DNA of 49,993 nucleotides from JAVBNH01 sp031551635 (GCA_031551635.1 JAVBNH010000030.1:1-49993), one strand, 5' to 3'; shown: positions 24,826 through 33,941, numbered from the stretch's first letter. Translations and numbers: made by a program. Notes: generated by a model not told the origin, from the sequence alone.

Positions 24826-26712
24826 CTATCCTTTCACCACAGCATCGAATTTGCAGCTTTGAATACAGGCGCCGCATTTAATACATTTTTCCATATCAAT
24901 GACATAGGGAACGCCTTTTTCGCCTTTGATGGCGCCAACCGGACACTTGCGGGCGCACAGCGAACAGCTTTTGCATTTTTCTGCAATGATTTTATAATCT
25001 GTAAGCTTTTCACAAACTCCTGAGGGACAGCGTTTTTTAATCACATGCGCCAGATATTCTTCTCTGAAATATTTAAGGGTTGAGAGAATCGGGTTCGGAG
25101 CGGTTTTACCCAGTCCGCACAGGGAACCTGTTTTCACCGTGGCAGCCAGCTCCTCCAAAAGACTGAGTGTGCTTTCTGTCGCACGACCTTCAATAATATC
25201 GTCCAACAGCGCCAGCATCTGACGTGTGCCTTCTCTGCAAACGACGCATTTGCCGCAGGATTCATTCTGGGTAAACTGCATAAAGAAACGCGCTATCTGC
25301 ACCATACAGGTGGAATTGTTCATAACAACCAAGCCGCCCGAGCCAACCATCGCGCCGACTTTGTTCAGATTATCATAGTCAAGGGGTAAATCCAGATGCT
25401 CCTTAGTCAGACAGCCGCCGGAGGGACCTCCGATTTGCACCGCTTTAAAATCACAGCCGCAAAGACTTCCGTCATCGTTTATAACGCCGCCGCCGATTTC
25501 ACCGACTATCTCACGCAGGGTTGTTCCGAAGGGAACTTCAATCAGACCCGTGTTTGCGACATGCCCTGTCAGGGCAAATGTTTTTGTTCCCTTTGCGCTT
25601 TCTGTTCCGAGCTTTGAATATTCCTGCGCACCCATTTGAAGTATGACAGGAATTGTTGCGAGAGTTTCCACATTATTTATTACCGTGGGCTTGCCGAAAA
25701 GTCCGCATTCCGCCGGGAAGGGCGGCTTGATTGTCGGCATACCGCGTTTTCCCTCGATTGACGACATCAAAGCGGTTTCCTCGCCGCAGACAAAAGCACC
25801 GGCACCCTCAATAACTGAAATGTTCAGGCTTTTGCCTGAGTTAAAAATGTTTTCGCCCAAAAATCCGGCGTTTACCGCTTGAGCAATCGCATCTTTCAGC
25901 CGCCTGACAGCAAGAGGATATTCCATGCGGACATAAACAATACCGTCCGTTGCGTCTACCGCCTGCGCTGCGATTATCATACCCTCAAGCACCGCGTGAG
26001 GATTGCCCTCCATGACGCACCTGTCCATAAACGCGCCCGGGTCGCCCTCGTCGCCGTTGCAGATTATGTATTTTACATCACTTTTCTGAACGCGGGTAAG
26101 CTCCCATTTGCGTCCGGTAGGGAAGCCGCCGCCGCCGCGTCCCCTGAGTCCCGAGGCTAGTATTTCAGCGCAGATTTCCTCGCCGTTCATTTCGCATACA
26201 GCCTTGCGTGACATAAAGTAACCGCCGTGGGCAATATATTCATCAAGATTATTAACATCAATATTTCCGCAAAGCTCCAGCATCAGCCTTTGCTGACGGT
26301 TATAAAAGGGTATTTCGTTCTGCTGTACCGCGGTTCTTCCGTCACAGGGATGGACATAGAGCAGCCTCTCGACAGGAGCACCACCTATCAGTGTTTTTTC
26401 AATGATTTCCTCCACATCGCCGGGCTTAACTTTTGTATAAAATATTCCCTGAGGGTAGACTGTTACAAGCGGTCCCATCTGACAAAAGCCCTGACAGCCG
26501 CTCTGTGCCAATGAATAATCGCCTTCGCTGTGAAGCGAAACCTGTACAGACATATTTTTTTCTGCAAGCGCCTCTTTGAATTTATCATAAATTTTTAGAG
26601 AGCCGCCCGCCACACAGCCGGTACCGGCGCAAATGACTATGCGCGCCTTTGTCTTTGCCGCTGTGCGGGAAAATCGTTCTTTGTGCTCCTCCAATGTCAT
26701 ATGTTCAAGCAT
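24826..26712 (-). CDS. hydB: HydB, NADH/FMN-binding subunit of bifurcating hydrogenase (NuoF-like)
   Basis: 628 residues. N-terminal thioredoxin-like [2Fe-2S] domain (ICAGTGCVAGGS; SGCQGFCQMGP), then the NuoF core with the NADH/FMN signature GRGGGGFPTGRKWE and CNGDEGDPGAFMDRC. A [4Fe-4S] site follows (ESCGKCVVCREGT), then a C-terminal ferredoxin pair (CKSCSLCARKCPVGAI; CIKCGACIQSCKF). This is the usual HydB architecture and holds the bifurcation centre. It overlaps hydC by 8 nt and is 8 nt from hydA. Confidence 0.95.
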   Translation of the reverse strand: MLEHMTLEEHKERFSRTAAKTKARIVICAGTGCVAGGSLKIYDKFKEALAEKNMSVQVSLHSEGDYSLAQSGCQGFCQMGPLVTVYPQGIFYTKVKPGDVEEIIEKTLIGGAPVERLLYVHPCDGRTAVQQNEIPFYNRQQRLMLELCGNIDVNNLDEYIAHGGYFMSRKAVCEMNGEEICAEILASGLRGRGGGGFPTGRKWELTRVQKSDVKYIICNGDEGDPGAFMDRCVMEGNPHAVLEGMIIAAQAVDATDGIVYVRMEYPLAVRRLKDAIAQAVNAGFLGENIFNSGKSLNISVIEGAGAFVCGEETALMSSIEGKRGMPTIKPPFPAECGLFGKPTVINNVETLATIPVILQMGAQEYSKLGTESAKGTKTFALTGHVANTGLIEVPFGTTLREIVGEIGGGVINDDGSLCGCDFKAVQIGGPSGGCLTKEHLDLPLDYDNLNKVGAMVGSGGLVVMNNSTCMVQIARFFMQFTQNESCGKCVVCREGTRQMLALLDDIIEGRATESTLSLLEELAATVKTGSLCGLGKTAPNPILSTLKYFREEYLAHVIKKRCPSGVCEKLTDYKIIAEKCKSCSLCARKCPVGAIKGEKGVPYVIDMEKCIKCGACIQSCKFDAVVKG

Positions 26713-27199
26713 TGCATTCTTCCTCCTCGCGAATTTTTCTGAGCAATTCCACTGTTTTTTCTTTGTTCATGGAACCGTAAACATCATCGTTTACCACTAC
26801 CACCGGAGCCAGACCGCAAGCGCCCAGGCAGGCGACTGTTTCCAGAGTAAAAAGCAAATCGTCGGAGGTTTTCTTTATCTCGGAGAGCCCCAGCTCAGTC
26901 TCCAGTGTCTTTATAATATCCGCGGACTTCTTAACATGGCAGGCGGTGCCGTTGCAAACCTTAATAACATATTTCCCCTTCGGCTCCAGCGTAAAATGCG
27001 AGTAAAAGGTCGCCACGCCGTAAACCGCTCCGGGAGTCAGTCCGAGAGCTGTCGCCACATATGTCATAACATCCTCAGGCAGATATGAATACGCATCCTG
27101 TATCTCCTGCAAAATTGCGATTAATCTGTTCGGGTTGCGCTGATAACGTTCGAGAACAGCACAGACTCTCTCAAACTTGCTTGCGATTGTTAGATTCAT
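26705..27199 (-). CDS. hydC: HydC, NuoE-like [2Fe-2S] subunit of bifurcating hydrogenase
   Basis: 164 residues; thioredoxin-like NuoE fold. The [2Fe-2S] ligands are in CNGTACHV and CLGACGLAPV. The N-terminal helices contain LIAILQEIQDAYSYLPEDV, typical of this family. The ribosome binding site GGAGAGGA lies at the end of adhE, whose stop is 2 nt away. It works with HydB and HydA. Confidence 0.94.
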   Translation of the reverse strand: MNLTIASKFERVCAVLERYQRNPNRLIAILQEIQDAYSYLPEDVMTYVATALGLTPGAVYGVATFYSHFTLEPKGKYVIKVCNGTACHVKKSADIIKTLETELGLSEIKKTSDDLLFTLETVACLGACGLAPVVVVNDDVYGSMNKEKTVELLRKIREEEECNA

Positions 27200-27200
27200 C

Positions 27201-29807
27201 TTATTTTTCCTCTCCGTAGTAAGCTTTCAAATATATTTCTTGAAGATCCTTAATCAAAGGATACCGCGGGTTAGCCGTCGTGCATTGATCCTCAAAGGCA
27301 TGCTCAGCGAGAAGGGAGACCTTTGAGAGGAATTCTTTTTCGTCGATACCGCAGTCCTTTATGCTCATGGGCATATTCAGCTTTTTCATAAGCTCTCTTA
27401 TGGCGGTAATCAGGTTGTTAATTTCTTCCTCCCACGTGTTTCCGCCAAGGCGTAATTGATGAGCTATCTGGGCATATCGGAAATCGGCTTTATATTCACT
27501 GTACTTCGGGAAAATCGGGAATTTTTCCGGTTTCTGCGCGTTATACGCGATAACATATGGCAGGAGAATCGCATTTGCGCGGCCGTGCGGAATATGAAAT
27601 TCACCGCCCAGTTTATGAGCCAGCGAATGGTTGATTCCGAGAAAAGCATTTGTAAAAGCCATGCCCGCAATAGCAGAGGCGTTATGCATTTTTTCGCGCG
27701 CGACCTCGTCCTTTTCATTTTCATAGCTGCGCAGCAGATACTTGAAAACAAGCTCGACAGCCTTTATTGCCAATCCGTTGGTAAAATCAGACGCGAGAAC
27801 GGAAACATAAGCTTCAATTGCGTGGGTCAGCACATCCATTCCCGTATCAGCAGTGATTGATTTCGGAACCGTTGCAACAAATTGCGGGTCAATAATCGCA
27901 ACGTCGGGTGTCAGCTCATAGTCCGCAAGCGGATATTTTATATTGCCGTTTTGCTTGTCGGTTATAACCGAAAAAGATGTGACCTCGCTGCCAGTGCCCG
28001 AGGTTGTCGGAATTGCAACCATCTGAGTTTTCTTGCCGAGATTCGGGAAGTTAAAAGCGCGTTTGCGTATATCAAGGAATTTCAGACGCAAGCCGTCAAA
28101 ATCAGTTTCGGGATTTTCATAAAACAGCCACATACCCTTTGCCGCGTCAATCGCCGAGCCGCCGCCCAGAGCTATGATGACATCCGGCTCAAAACGGTTC
28201 ATTGAAGCCACTCCTTTTTGAATGGTTTCAACCGAAGGGTCAGGCTCAACATCACTGAACATCTCGCACTGAACAAAGTCATTTCTCTTACGCAAATGAT
28301 AAAGCACTGTATCCACATAACCGAGATTTACCATCATGGGGTCTGTTACAATAAAGGCACGGCTGATATTAGGCATTTTTTCAAGATATTGCACAGAACC
28401 TTTTTCAAAATAAATCTTAGGCGGAATTTTGAACCACTGCATATTTGTCCTCCTCTTTGCTATACGCTTTTTGTTAATGAGGTTGACGCTGGAAACATTT
28501 GACGTTGTGGAGTTTCGTCCGAATGAGCCGCAGCCGAGGGTTAAGGAGGGAGTATTTGTATTGTAAATATCGCCGATAGCCCCTTGTGAGGACGGTGAAT
28601 TTATAATCACACGTCCAACCTTCATCTCCTGCCCGTAGCGCACACACAGCTCCTCATCGTCACAATGAATGACCGCCGAGTGCCCCAGACCGCCCAGCTC
28701 CAGCATTTTCTTTGCGTACTCAAAGCCCTGCTCTTCATCCTCAACAACGAAATAAGCAAGCACCGGCATTAAGGTTTCCAGGGAAAGCGGATACTCAAGC
28801 GAAGGCTCCGGCAGTCTCGCGAGAATAATTTTTGTATTTTCCGCTATGCTAATGCCTGCCTGCTTTGCAATCCATGAGGCTGACTGTCCGACACAAGCGG
28901 CGTTTACTGTAAGCTTTTCTTTGTTTATGACAAAATTCGTGAGTTTTTCTGTTTCGTCCTCATTTAAAAAGTAGCAGTTATTATCGGTTAAATACTTTTC
29001 GAATTTATGAGAAATCGCCTTGTCCACAATAACCGCCTGTTCGCTTGCGCATATCATGCCGTTGTCGAAGGTCTTTGAAATCATCAAATCCGTGCAGGCG
29101 CGTTCCACACTGACATTTTTATTAATATAGCAGGGCACATTGCCGGGTCCGACGCCCAAAGCCGGTTTTCCCGCGCTGTATGCGGATTTTACCATGCTTG
29201 CGCCGCCGGTTGCCAGAATCAGTGAGACTCCCTGATGATTCATTAAAGCGGAGGTCGCCTCCATGCTGGGCATTTCCACCCATTGAATGCAGTGCTTCGG
29301 CGCGCCATGTGCAATTGCCGCGTCTCTCACAATCCGCGCAGCTTCGGCGGAGCATTTCTGCGCCGAAGGATGGAAGGCGAATATTATCGGATTGCGGGTT
29401 TTCGCGCAAATCAGGGACTTAAACAGGGTTGTGGAGGTCGGGTTTGTCACGGGTGTTACTCCAGCAACTATCCCCACAGGCTCGGCGACCTCAATGTAGC
29501 CTTCAAGGTCGTTATCTTCAATAACGCCTACCGTTTTCTGCTTTTTTATGCTGTGCCATATGTATTCTGTGGAAAATATATTTTTGATGACCTTGTCCTC
29601 GACGATACCGCGGTTTGTCTCCTCCACCGCCAGTTTTGCAAGACGCATATGCGCGTCAAGTCCCGCCAGGGTCATGGCATGAACAATTTCATCCACCTGT
29701 TGCTGGGTCATATTCATGTACTCAGTCAAAGCCTGCTGAGCGTTTTCCACCAGACGGTTGATTTGTTCCGCAGCTGTTTCAAGCTTTTCGACTGTTTTAG
29801 TTTCCAT
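27201..29807 (-). CDS. adhE: Bifunctional aldehyde-alcohol dehydrogenase AdhE
   Basis: 868 residues; reduces acetyl-CoA to acetaldehyde and then ethanol with two NADH. The N-terminal aldehyde dehydrogenase half has the catalytic Cys in FDNGMICASEQAV. The C-terminal iron-dependent alcohol dehydrogenase half has GGGSAIDAAKGMW and metal-binding His in NHSLAHKLGGEFHIPHGRAN. The length is normal (about 870). It lies between rex and hydC, 36 bp after rex, with an AAGGGGG ribosome binding site. The enzyme usually assembles into spirosome filaments. Confidence 0.97.
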   Translation of the reverse strand: METKTVEKLETAAEQINRLVENAQQALTEYMNMTQQQVDEIVHAMTLAGLDAHMRLAKLAVEETNRGIVEDKVIKNIFSTEYIWHSIKKQKTVGVIEDNDLEGYIEVAEPVGIVAGVTPVTNPTSTTLFKSLICAKTRNPIIFAFHPSAQKCSAEAARIVRDAAIAHGAPKHCIQWVEMPSMEATSALMNHQGVSLILATGGASMVKSAYSAGKPALGVGPGNVPCYINKNVSVERACTDLMISKTFDNGMICASEQAVIVDKAISHKFEKYLTDNNCYFLNEDETEKLTNFVINKEKLTVNAACVGQSASWIAKQAGISIAENTKIILARLPEPSLEYPLSLETLMPVLAYFVVEDEEQGFEYAKKMLELGGLGHSAVIHCDDEELCVRYGQEMKVGRVIINSPSSQGAIGDIYNTNTPSLTLGCGSFGRNSTTSNVSSVNLINKKRIAKRRTNMQWFKIPPKIYFEKGSVQYLEKMPNISRAFIVTDPMMVNLGYVDTVLYHLRKRNDFVQCEMFSDVEPDPSVETIQKGVASMNRFEPDVIIALGGGSAIDAAKGMWLFYENPETDFDGLRLKFLDIRKRAFNFPNLGKKTQMVAIPTTSGTGSEVTSFSVITDKQNGNIKYPLADYELTPDVAIIDPQFVATVPKSITADTGMDVLTHAIEAYVSVLASDFTNGLAIKAVELVFKYLLRSYENEKDEVAREKMHNASAIAGMAFTNAFLGINHSLAHKLGGEFHIPHGRANAILLPYVIAYNAQKPEKFPIFPKYSEYKADFRYAQIAHQLRLGGNTWEEEINNLITAIRELMKKLNMPMSIKDCGIDEKEFLSKVSLLAEHAFEDQCTTANPRYPLIKDLQEIYLKAYYGEEK

Positions 29808-29843
29808 TTTGAAATCCCCCTTATGATTAATGTGATTTCCTCA

Positions 29844-30473
29844 TCAGATTTTCGCCAATTGCCGGGTCAAAACCGCGAGCGAAGCCGCCATATCCTCGGT
29901 TTTGACAATTATACCCTCAGGCACTTTCAGGTTTGCCGGAGCGAAATTCCAGATTGCGCGGACACCTCCCGCGAGAAGCTTGTCGCAGACACTCTGCGCG
30001 AAGGCGGCAGGTACGGCGATTATTCCAATGCCAATGCTGAGTCTTTCACAGATATTTGTTATTTTGGCGCTGTCCAAAATTTGAATGCCGTTGTACTGTG
30101 TGCCGATTAATTCCGGTTTATCATCAAAAGCTACCATAATTTTAAGACCATAGTTTTCAAAATTTTCATATGAGAGAAAGGCTTTTCCAAGATGACCTGC
30201 TCCGACAAGAACGGTGTTTGTGCTGTTATCGTAGCCCAAAAAATGTTCTAGATCCGTAATCAAATCCTCTGTAATATAACCGATTTTCGGTTTACCGCCG
30301 CTGCTTGCAATTGCCAAATCCTTGCGAACCTGCACTTCGCCGACCCCCAGAGCCTCAGCAATCGCCGTAGAAGAAATATTATCGGGCGCGTCTTTTGGCA
30401 GCTGTTTGAGATAACGCAGATAACTGGTTAGCCTATGACACAGATGAATAGACATCGTAGAATTCGAAGACAT
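29844..30473 (-). CDS. rex: Redox-sensing transcriptional repressor Rex
   Basis: 209 residues. N-terminal winged helix (RLTSYLRYLKQLP; IAEALGVGEVQVRKDLAI), then a Rossmann NAD(H)-binding domain with VLVGAGHLGKAFLSY. The family senses the NADH/NAD+ ratio and releases its DNA when NADH is high. AAAGGAG precedes the ATG. First gene of the adhE/hyd operon, so likely autoregulatory and controlling its neighbours. Confidence 0.95.
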   Translation of the reverse strand: MSSNSTMSIHLCHRLTSYLRYLKQLPKDAPDNISSTAIAEALGVGEVQVRKDLAIASSGGKPKIGYITEDLITDLEHFLGYDNSTNTVLVGAGHLGKAFLSYENFENYGLKIMVAFDDKPELIGTQYNGIQILDSAKITNICERLSIGIGIIAVPAAFAQSVCDKLLAGGVRAIWNFAPANLKVPEGIIVKTEDMAASLAVLTRQLAKI

Positions 30474-30498
30474 TGATAATTCTCCTTTCGATATTGAG

Positions 30499-30525
30499 TA
30501 TATCGATACAAATTATATCGATATA
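30499..30525. promoter_or_regulatory. Operator-like inverted repeat over the rex promoter -10 box
   Basis: tatatcgata (30499-30508), 7 nt, tatcgatata (30516-30525), a perfect 10-bp inverted repeat overlapping the -10 element (30512-30517). It does not match the usual TTGTTAA/TTAACAA Rex box, so the binding protein is uncertain. Confidence 0.6.
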
Positions 30526-30540
30526 GAGACTACTTGTCAA
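30512..30540 (-). promoter_or_regulatory. Consensus promoter of the rex-adhE-hyd operon
   Basis: On the minus strand TTGACA (30535-30540), 17 nt, TATAAT (30512-30517): both boxes match consensus exactly. It would drive rex, adhE, hydC, hydB, hydA and the PAS hydrogenase/phosphatase pair. Confidence 0.9.
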
Positions 30541-30689
30541 TACCGTACGGAAAAAATCGTAAAATTTAATAAAAAAACTTGTTTTTTTCATGTCTGCTTT
30601 AATTATTTTGCGCTGAAAAAGCTAATATCAAACTCCGATTAAACAGTAGATAAAAATATTTGCACGGAAGTCTTATATATGAACGTTAA

Positions 30690-30751
30690 CAAGCTCTAAG
30701 TTCAGATTAAAAACTATATTTATCAACTTTTTAATCTGAACTTAGTATAAG
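30690..30751. repeat. Dispersed 62-nt hairpin repeat, copy 1
   Basis: caagctctaagttcagatta with central aaa...tttttaatctgaacttag forms a long hairpin. It matches 43961-44023 at most positions. It lies in the downstream side of tRNA-Pro, with no gene. The remaining 30541-30812 sequence shows nothing else. Confidence 0.75.
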
Positions 30752-30812
30752 CACCGCGTTTTTCAGCAAACACTATAAAGTGTTTTACAGGTTTACAGAA
30801 AGGGGGAATAAA

Positions 30813-30845
30813 TAAAAAATCCCCTGAAGCTTTATGCCTCAAGGA
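30813..30845 (-). terminator. Terminator (minus strand) behind a tRNA-like remnant
   Basis: Read on the minus strand, ccttgaggc pairs with gcttcaggg across ataaa and is followed by gattttttatt. It lies downstream of the degenerate tRNA-like sequence. Confidence 0.65.
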
Positions 30846-30851
30846 ATTTGC

Positions 30852-30876
30852 TGGCTAGAGTGCCGTGACTTGAACT
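30852..30876 (-). other. tRNA-Pro 3'-end remnant
   Basis: On the minus strand gttcaagtcacggcactcta followed by gcca resembles the T-arm and acceptor end of the adjacent tRNA-Pro (gttcaagtcccgtcactccg), with a CCA end, but no other tRNA parts pair well. It may be a duplicated integration site or degenerate copy. Confidence 0.4.
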
Positions 30877-30919
30877 ATGCGTCATGCGCGAAGCAGCATG
30901 GCGAGCTTGCTATAAAAAT

Positions 30920-30945
30920 AAAAAAGACCGCAAAGTAGCGGTCTA
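30920..30945 (-). terminator. Terminator of tRNA-Pro
   Basis: On the minus strand agaccgc, loop tacttt, gcggtct followed by ttttt, directly after the tRNA CCA end. Confidence 0.85.
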
Positions 30946-30947
30946 GT

Positions 30948-31024
30948 TGGTCGGAGTGACGGGACTTGAACCCATGGCCTCTTGGTCCCGAACCAAGCGC
31001 GATACCAAACTTCGCCACACCCCG
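30948..31024 (-). tRNA. tRNA-Pro (CGG)
   Basis: 77 nt on the minus strand, with an encoded CCA end. The acceptor stem CGGGGTG/CACTCCG contains one GU pair. The anticodon arm is CTTGG-TTCGGGA-CCAAG with anticodon CGG; the T-loop region is GGTTCAAGTCC. A terminator follows at once. Confidence 0.92.
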
Positions 31025-31237
31025 GTATTAAGTTTTCACTGAAATAAAATTCATGCTTGAGTTATTTTGACTCTTATGCCCGCCATAACTTTTTACTCTT
31101 TTAGCGGCATTGGGTATTATATATTATTTGCTTTCAAAAATCAAGTGTTTTATTAAAAAAGTATACTTGCATTTCGAGAATTTCTTTTTATTGCGTCAAA
31201 TACCAAATGTATTGTTTCAGTGTACATGGAATATTTT

Positions 31238-32335
31238 TTATGCGTTCATTTTCTTATTTTTTAAACTTTTTTCCGGCTTACTGAAGGTGCAGATAAGCAC
31301 GGCGCACATGAAAAGCAGAGCGGCGGCAGCTGGCGCAGAAACAGAAAAAGCTTCATAAATATAAGTGTCTGTAGAAGCGCTGACGGCTATATTTACCGGG
31401 AAAAATACCAACAACAACTTCGAGATGAAAAACGACAGGCATGAATTAACAGCGCGGTAAAAAAAGAATTTTTTATATTTCATGCCGGCGCTCTGGAGCT
31501 GAGGGAGAACCTGAGCGTGAACGCAGAATCCTCCGAAGCCTAAAACAGCGCATAAAAGCGGTATATTTCCCTCCTTTGCCGCATTTCCCGCGCCTAAGGT
31601 CACCTCCGCAAAGAGTGAAAATACACGCAGAACATTCTGATTTCCGATAAGCTCCTGTGCCGCGCTTAAAACGCAGGCAAAAAGTATCATCCACGAGCAT
31701 ATCGACAGCATCGCCGCCGCCGCTTCGGCTACAGATGAGGTAAAGCTCAGAGCAAAGGAACCTTCGCTATTTGCAGCGGTTCTTTTTTTAATGATTTTTT
31801 GTCTTGGTTCGCCTATACCGCACAGGAATCCCAAAAGCAACATTGAAAACGTTGTCGCTGAGAAAATAAGCAGTCCGGCTTCACTCGAGCCGAGCATTAT
31901 GCTTCCCACCGCCGTGACCGCGAATGCGGGACCGGAATTCATCGAGAAACACAGCAGCCTTTGGGCTTCTTCTCGCTTTATAGCGCCGTTTGAAAGAAGC
32001 GCAGCAGTCATTCGCGCGCCGACAGGATAGCCGCCGATTATTGACATAAGCAGGACTATGCCGCCCTCACCTGAGAGCGCGAAAAAAACCTTCGAGAAGG
32101 GAGCGACTACCCTGCCGATTCGCATAGCAAGCTCACCGGAGCCGATGAAGCCTGACAAAATCAAAAAGGGGAATAGCGAGGGAATCAATATTCCCGAACA
32201 GACAGATAAACCCTTACGCGCACCTTCGGTTATGGCGTCCGGCATTGATAAAAGCACCGCTACGCATAAAAAAACCGTCAGCATGACAAGTGCCGGAATT
32301 AGTTTTTTCAGCTTGATTGTTTTAAATTTTTTCAT
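31238..32335 (-). CDS. ylbJ: Sporulation integral membrane protein YlbJ
   Basis: About 365 residues from ATG 32335 (MKKFKTIKLKKLIPALVM); a TTG at 32341 is another option. A polytopic membrane protein of the nucleoside-recognition (Gate) family with the YlbJ hallmarks ARKGLSVCSGILIPSLFPFL and IIGGYPVGARMTAALLS and CFSMNSGPAFAVTAVGS. In Bacillus subtilis YlbJ is made under sigma E in the mother cell and is needed for spore cortex formation. Two or more membrane segments occur in each half. No strong ribosome binding site is visible. It is divergent from yqfC, with 88 bp between starts. Confidence 0.9.
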   Translation of the reverse strand: MKKFKTIKLKKLIPALVMLTVFLCVAVLLSMPDAITEGARKGLSVCSGILIPSLFPFLILSGFIGSGELAMRIGRVVAPFSKVFFALSGEGGIVLLMSIIGGYPVGARMTAALLSNGAIKREEAQRLLCFSMNSGPAFAVTAVGSIMLGSSEAGLLIFSATTFSMLLLGFLCGIGEPRQKIIKKRTAANSEGSFALSFTSSVAEAAAAMLSICSWMILFACVLSAAQELIGNQNVLRVFSLFAEVTLGAGNAAKEGNIPLLCAVLGFGGFCVHAQVLPQLQSAGMKYKKFFFYRAVNSCLSFFISKLLLVFFPVNIAVSASTDTYIYEAFSVSAPAAAALLFMCAVLICTFSKPEKSLKNKKMNA

Positions 32336-32429
32336 ACACAAATATATGCGCTGTTTGTACTGATTAATGCCGGTGGTTCATATATATTTGTTGAGCGAAT
32401 ATCAGGAAAAACATGGGGTAAGGTGCGGT

Positions 32430-32726
32430 ATGTCAAGAAAAAAACAAAGAAAAACCTTGCTGGGGGAAAATTTCGCAAAGGCGTTTGTCGCTGAAATAGA
32501 TGCGCCGTCAGCAGCTCTCTCAGGGGTTTCTCATATAGAATTATCAGGAAACACTGAGGCGGTCATTCAAGGTTGTGCAGGGGTTCTCGAATACAGCGAG
32601 GACTGCATCCGGCTGAACCTCGGCAAGCGCACGGTGCTATTCAAGGGCTCATCTCTTGTGATGAAGTCCTACAGCGTTGAGGAGGTAATTGTAGAAGGAA
32701 TATTCGCAAGTATTGAGTTTGCTTAA
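32430..32726 (+). CDS. yqfC: Sporulation protein YqfC
   Basis: 98 residues from ATG 32430 (MSRKKQRKTLLGENFAKAFV); an earlier in-frame start at 32367 would add an unlikely N-terminus. The pattern VSHIELSGNTEAVIQGCAGV and VLFKGSSLVMKSYSVEEVIV matches the YabP/YqfC family. It is placed directly before yqfD, as in Bacillus and Clostridia, where both are sigma E-dependent. 15 bp separate them. Confidence 0.9.
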   Translation: MSRKKQRKTLLGENFAKAFVAEIDAPSAALSGVSHIELSGNTEAVIQGCAGVLEYSEDCIRLNLGKRTVLFKGSSLVMKSYSVEEVIVEGIFASIEFA

Positions 32727-32741
32727 GTTAGGGGTATTTCG

Positions 32742-33932
32742 GTGATTTTTATTCGTTTAATCAGGTTTTTACTCGGTTATGTCTGTTTTGAGGCAAGCGG
32801 CGGCTTCCCGGAACGGTTTATTAATCTGTGCGCGAACAACGGTGTGCCGCTGTGGGATGTGCGTAACGCGGGAGGCAAACTGAGAGCATCGACGACTATC
32901 AAGGGTTATAAAAAAATCCGCAAGCCGGCTAAAAAATCCGGTATGCTTCCTCATCTGACAGGTAAAAACGGTCTGCCTTTCATTATTCACCTTTACAAAA
33001 TGCGCGTGGGGCTCGCGGTAGGTGCGGTCGCTGCGGTCATTTTACTGAGTCTTATGTCGCTTATGGTCTGGAATGTGGAAGTTGTCGGCAACGAAAAAAT
33101 CCCGACTGAGACGATTTTACAGGAGCTTGAGAGCCTTGGGGTAAAAAGAGGGGTGCTGCGTTCGAATATTGACGCAAAATTTGTCGAAAAGGAAATGATG
33201 AAGCTGCATGACACTATTGTTTGGTCGGCACTGAACATCCTCAGCAGCAGCGCGAGCTTCGACATGCGCGAGAGAATGGAGCCGCCGGAAATGCTCGATG
33301 TGGATTCGCCCTGCAATGTCATTGCCGCGCATGACGGCGAAATCGTCAGAATGGAGGCATACCGCGGGCGGGCGGTGACCGGCGTCGGCTCGGCTGTAGT
33401 CAAGGGTGACCTGCTCATCAGCGGTGTTATACAGACTAAGTACCACAACCAGTATGCCCATGCAAAGGGCTCTGTTATTGCCCGGACAACTCATAAGTTT
33501 TCATCAGAAACACCTCTGATAATGAATGCGAAAACCGTGAGCTATGAAAAAATAAGGAGCATAATTTATCTTTTCGGAATAAAAATTCCCCTCGGACTGT
33601 CGGAGGAGGCGGATGAATATACCAAGAGCGAAAAAATGCTTGACATGAACGGCAAGGCGCTGCCTATAGGAATTATCCGCGAGCGCTTCACGAAATTCAG
33701 CGAAAGCAGCGTGGAAATCGGCGAGACTAAAGCGTCTCTTATAAGTATGCTGAAATATTTCGAAGAATACGAAAATAGTGTAAGCCACACGCATATTATT
33801 TCCGAAAGCGTGAAAAAAGAGGTTTCAGCGGAAAAATATCTGCTGAGCGGTGAATACAAGGTCGAGGAGGACATCGCCGAGGAGCAGTATTTCGAAATCA
33901 ATGAAAATGAGACAATAATAAATACTGAATGA
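32742..33932 (+). CDS. yqfD: Sporulation protein YqfD
   Basis: 396 residues from a GTG start with AGGGG 7 nt upstream. Short N-terminal region, one strong membrane segment near residues 88-108 (VGLAVGAVAAVILLSLMSLM), then an extracytoplasmic beta-rich domain: VEVVGNEKIPTETILQELES resembles POTRA/FtsQ-like modules, followed by VGSAVVKGDLLISGVI, the family hallmark. It pairs with yqfC. In Bacillus, YqfD is required at stage IV of sporulation. A strong bidirectional terminator follows. Confidence 0.9.
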   Translation: MIFIRLIRFLLGYVCFEASGGFPERFINLCANNGVPLWDVRNAGGKLRASTTIKGYKKIRKPAKKSGMLPHLTGKNGLPFIIHLYKMRVGLAVGAVAAVILLSLMSLMVWNVEVVGNEKIPTETILQELESLGVKRGVLRSNIDAKFVEKEMMKLHDTIVWSALNILSSSASFDMRERMEPPEMLDVDSPCNVIAAHDGEIVRMEAYRGRAVTGVGSAVVKGDLLISGVIQTKYHNQYAHAKGSVIARTTHKFSSETPLIMNAKTVSYEKIRSIIYLFGIKIPLGLSEEADEYTKSEKMLDMNGKALPIGIIRERFTKFSESSVEIGETKASLISMLKYFEEYENSVSHTHIISESVKKEVSAEKYLLSGEYKVEEDIAEEQYFEINENETIINTE

Positions 33933-33941
33933 TATTTAATA

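Noticed and set aside
29283..30110. 275-residue open frame opposite adhE and rex
   Set aside because: It spans two well-supported genes on the other strand and shows no domain.
30499..30525. The palindrome as a standard Rex box
   Set aside because: It lacks TTGTTAA/TTAACAA-like half-sites, so I do not name it a Rex site.
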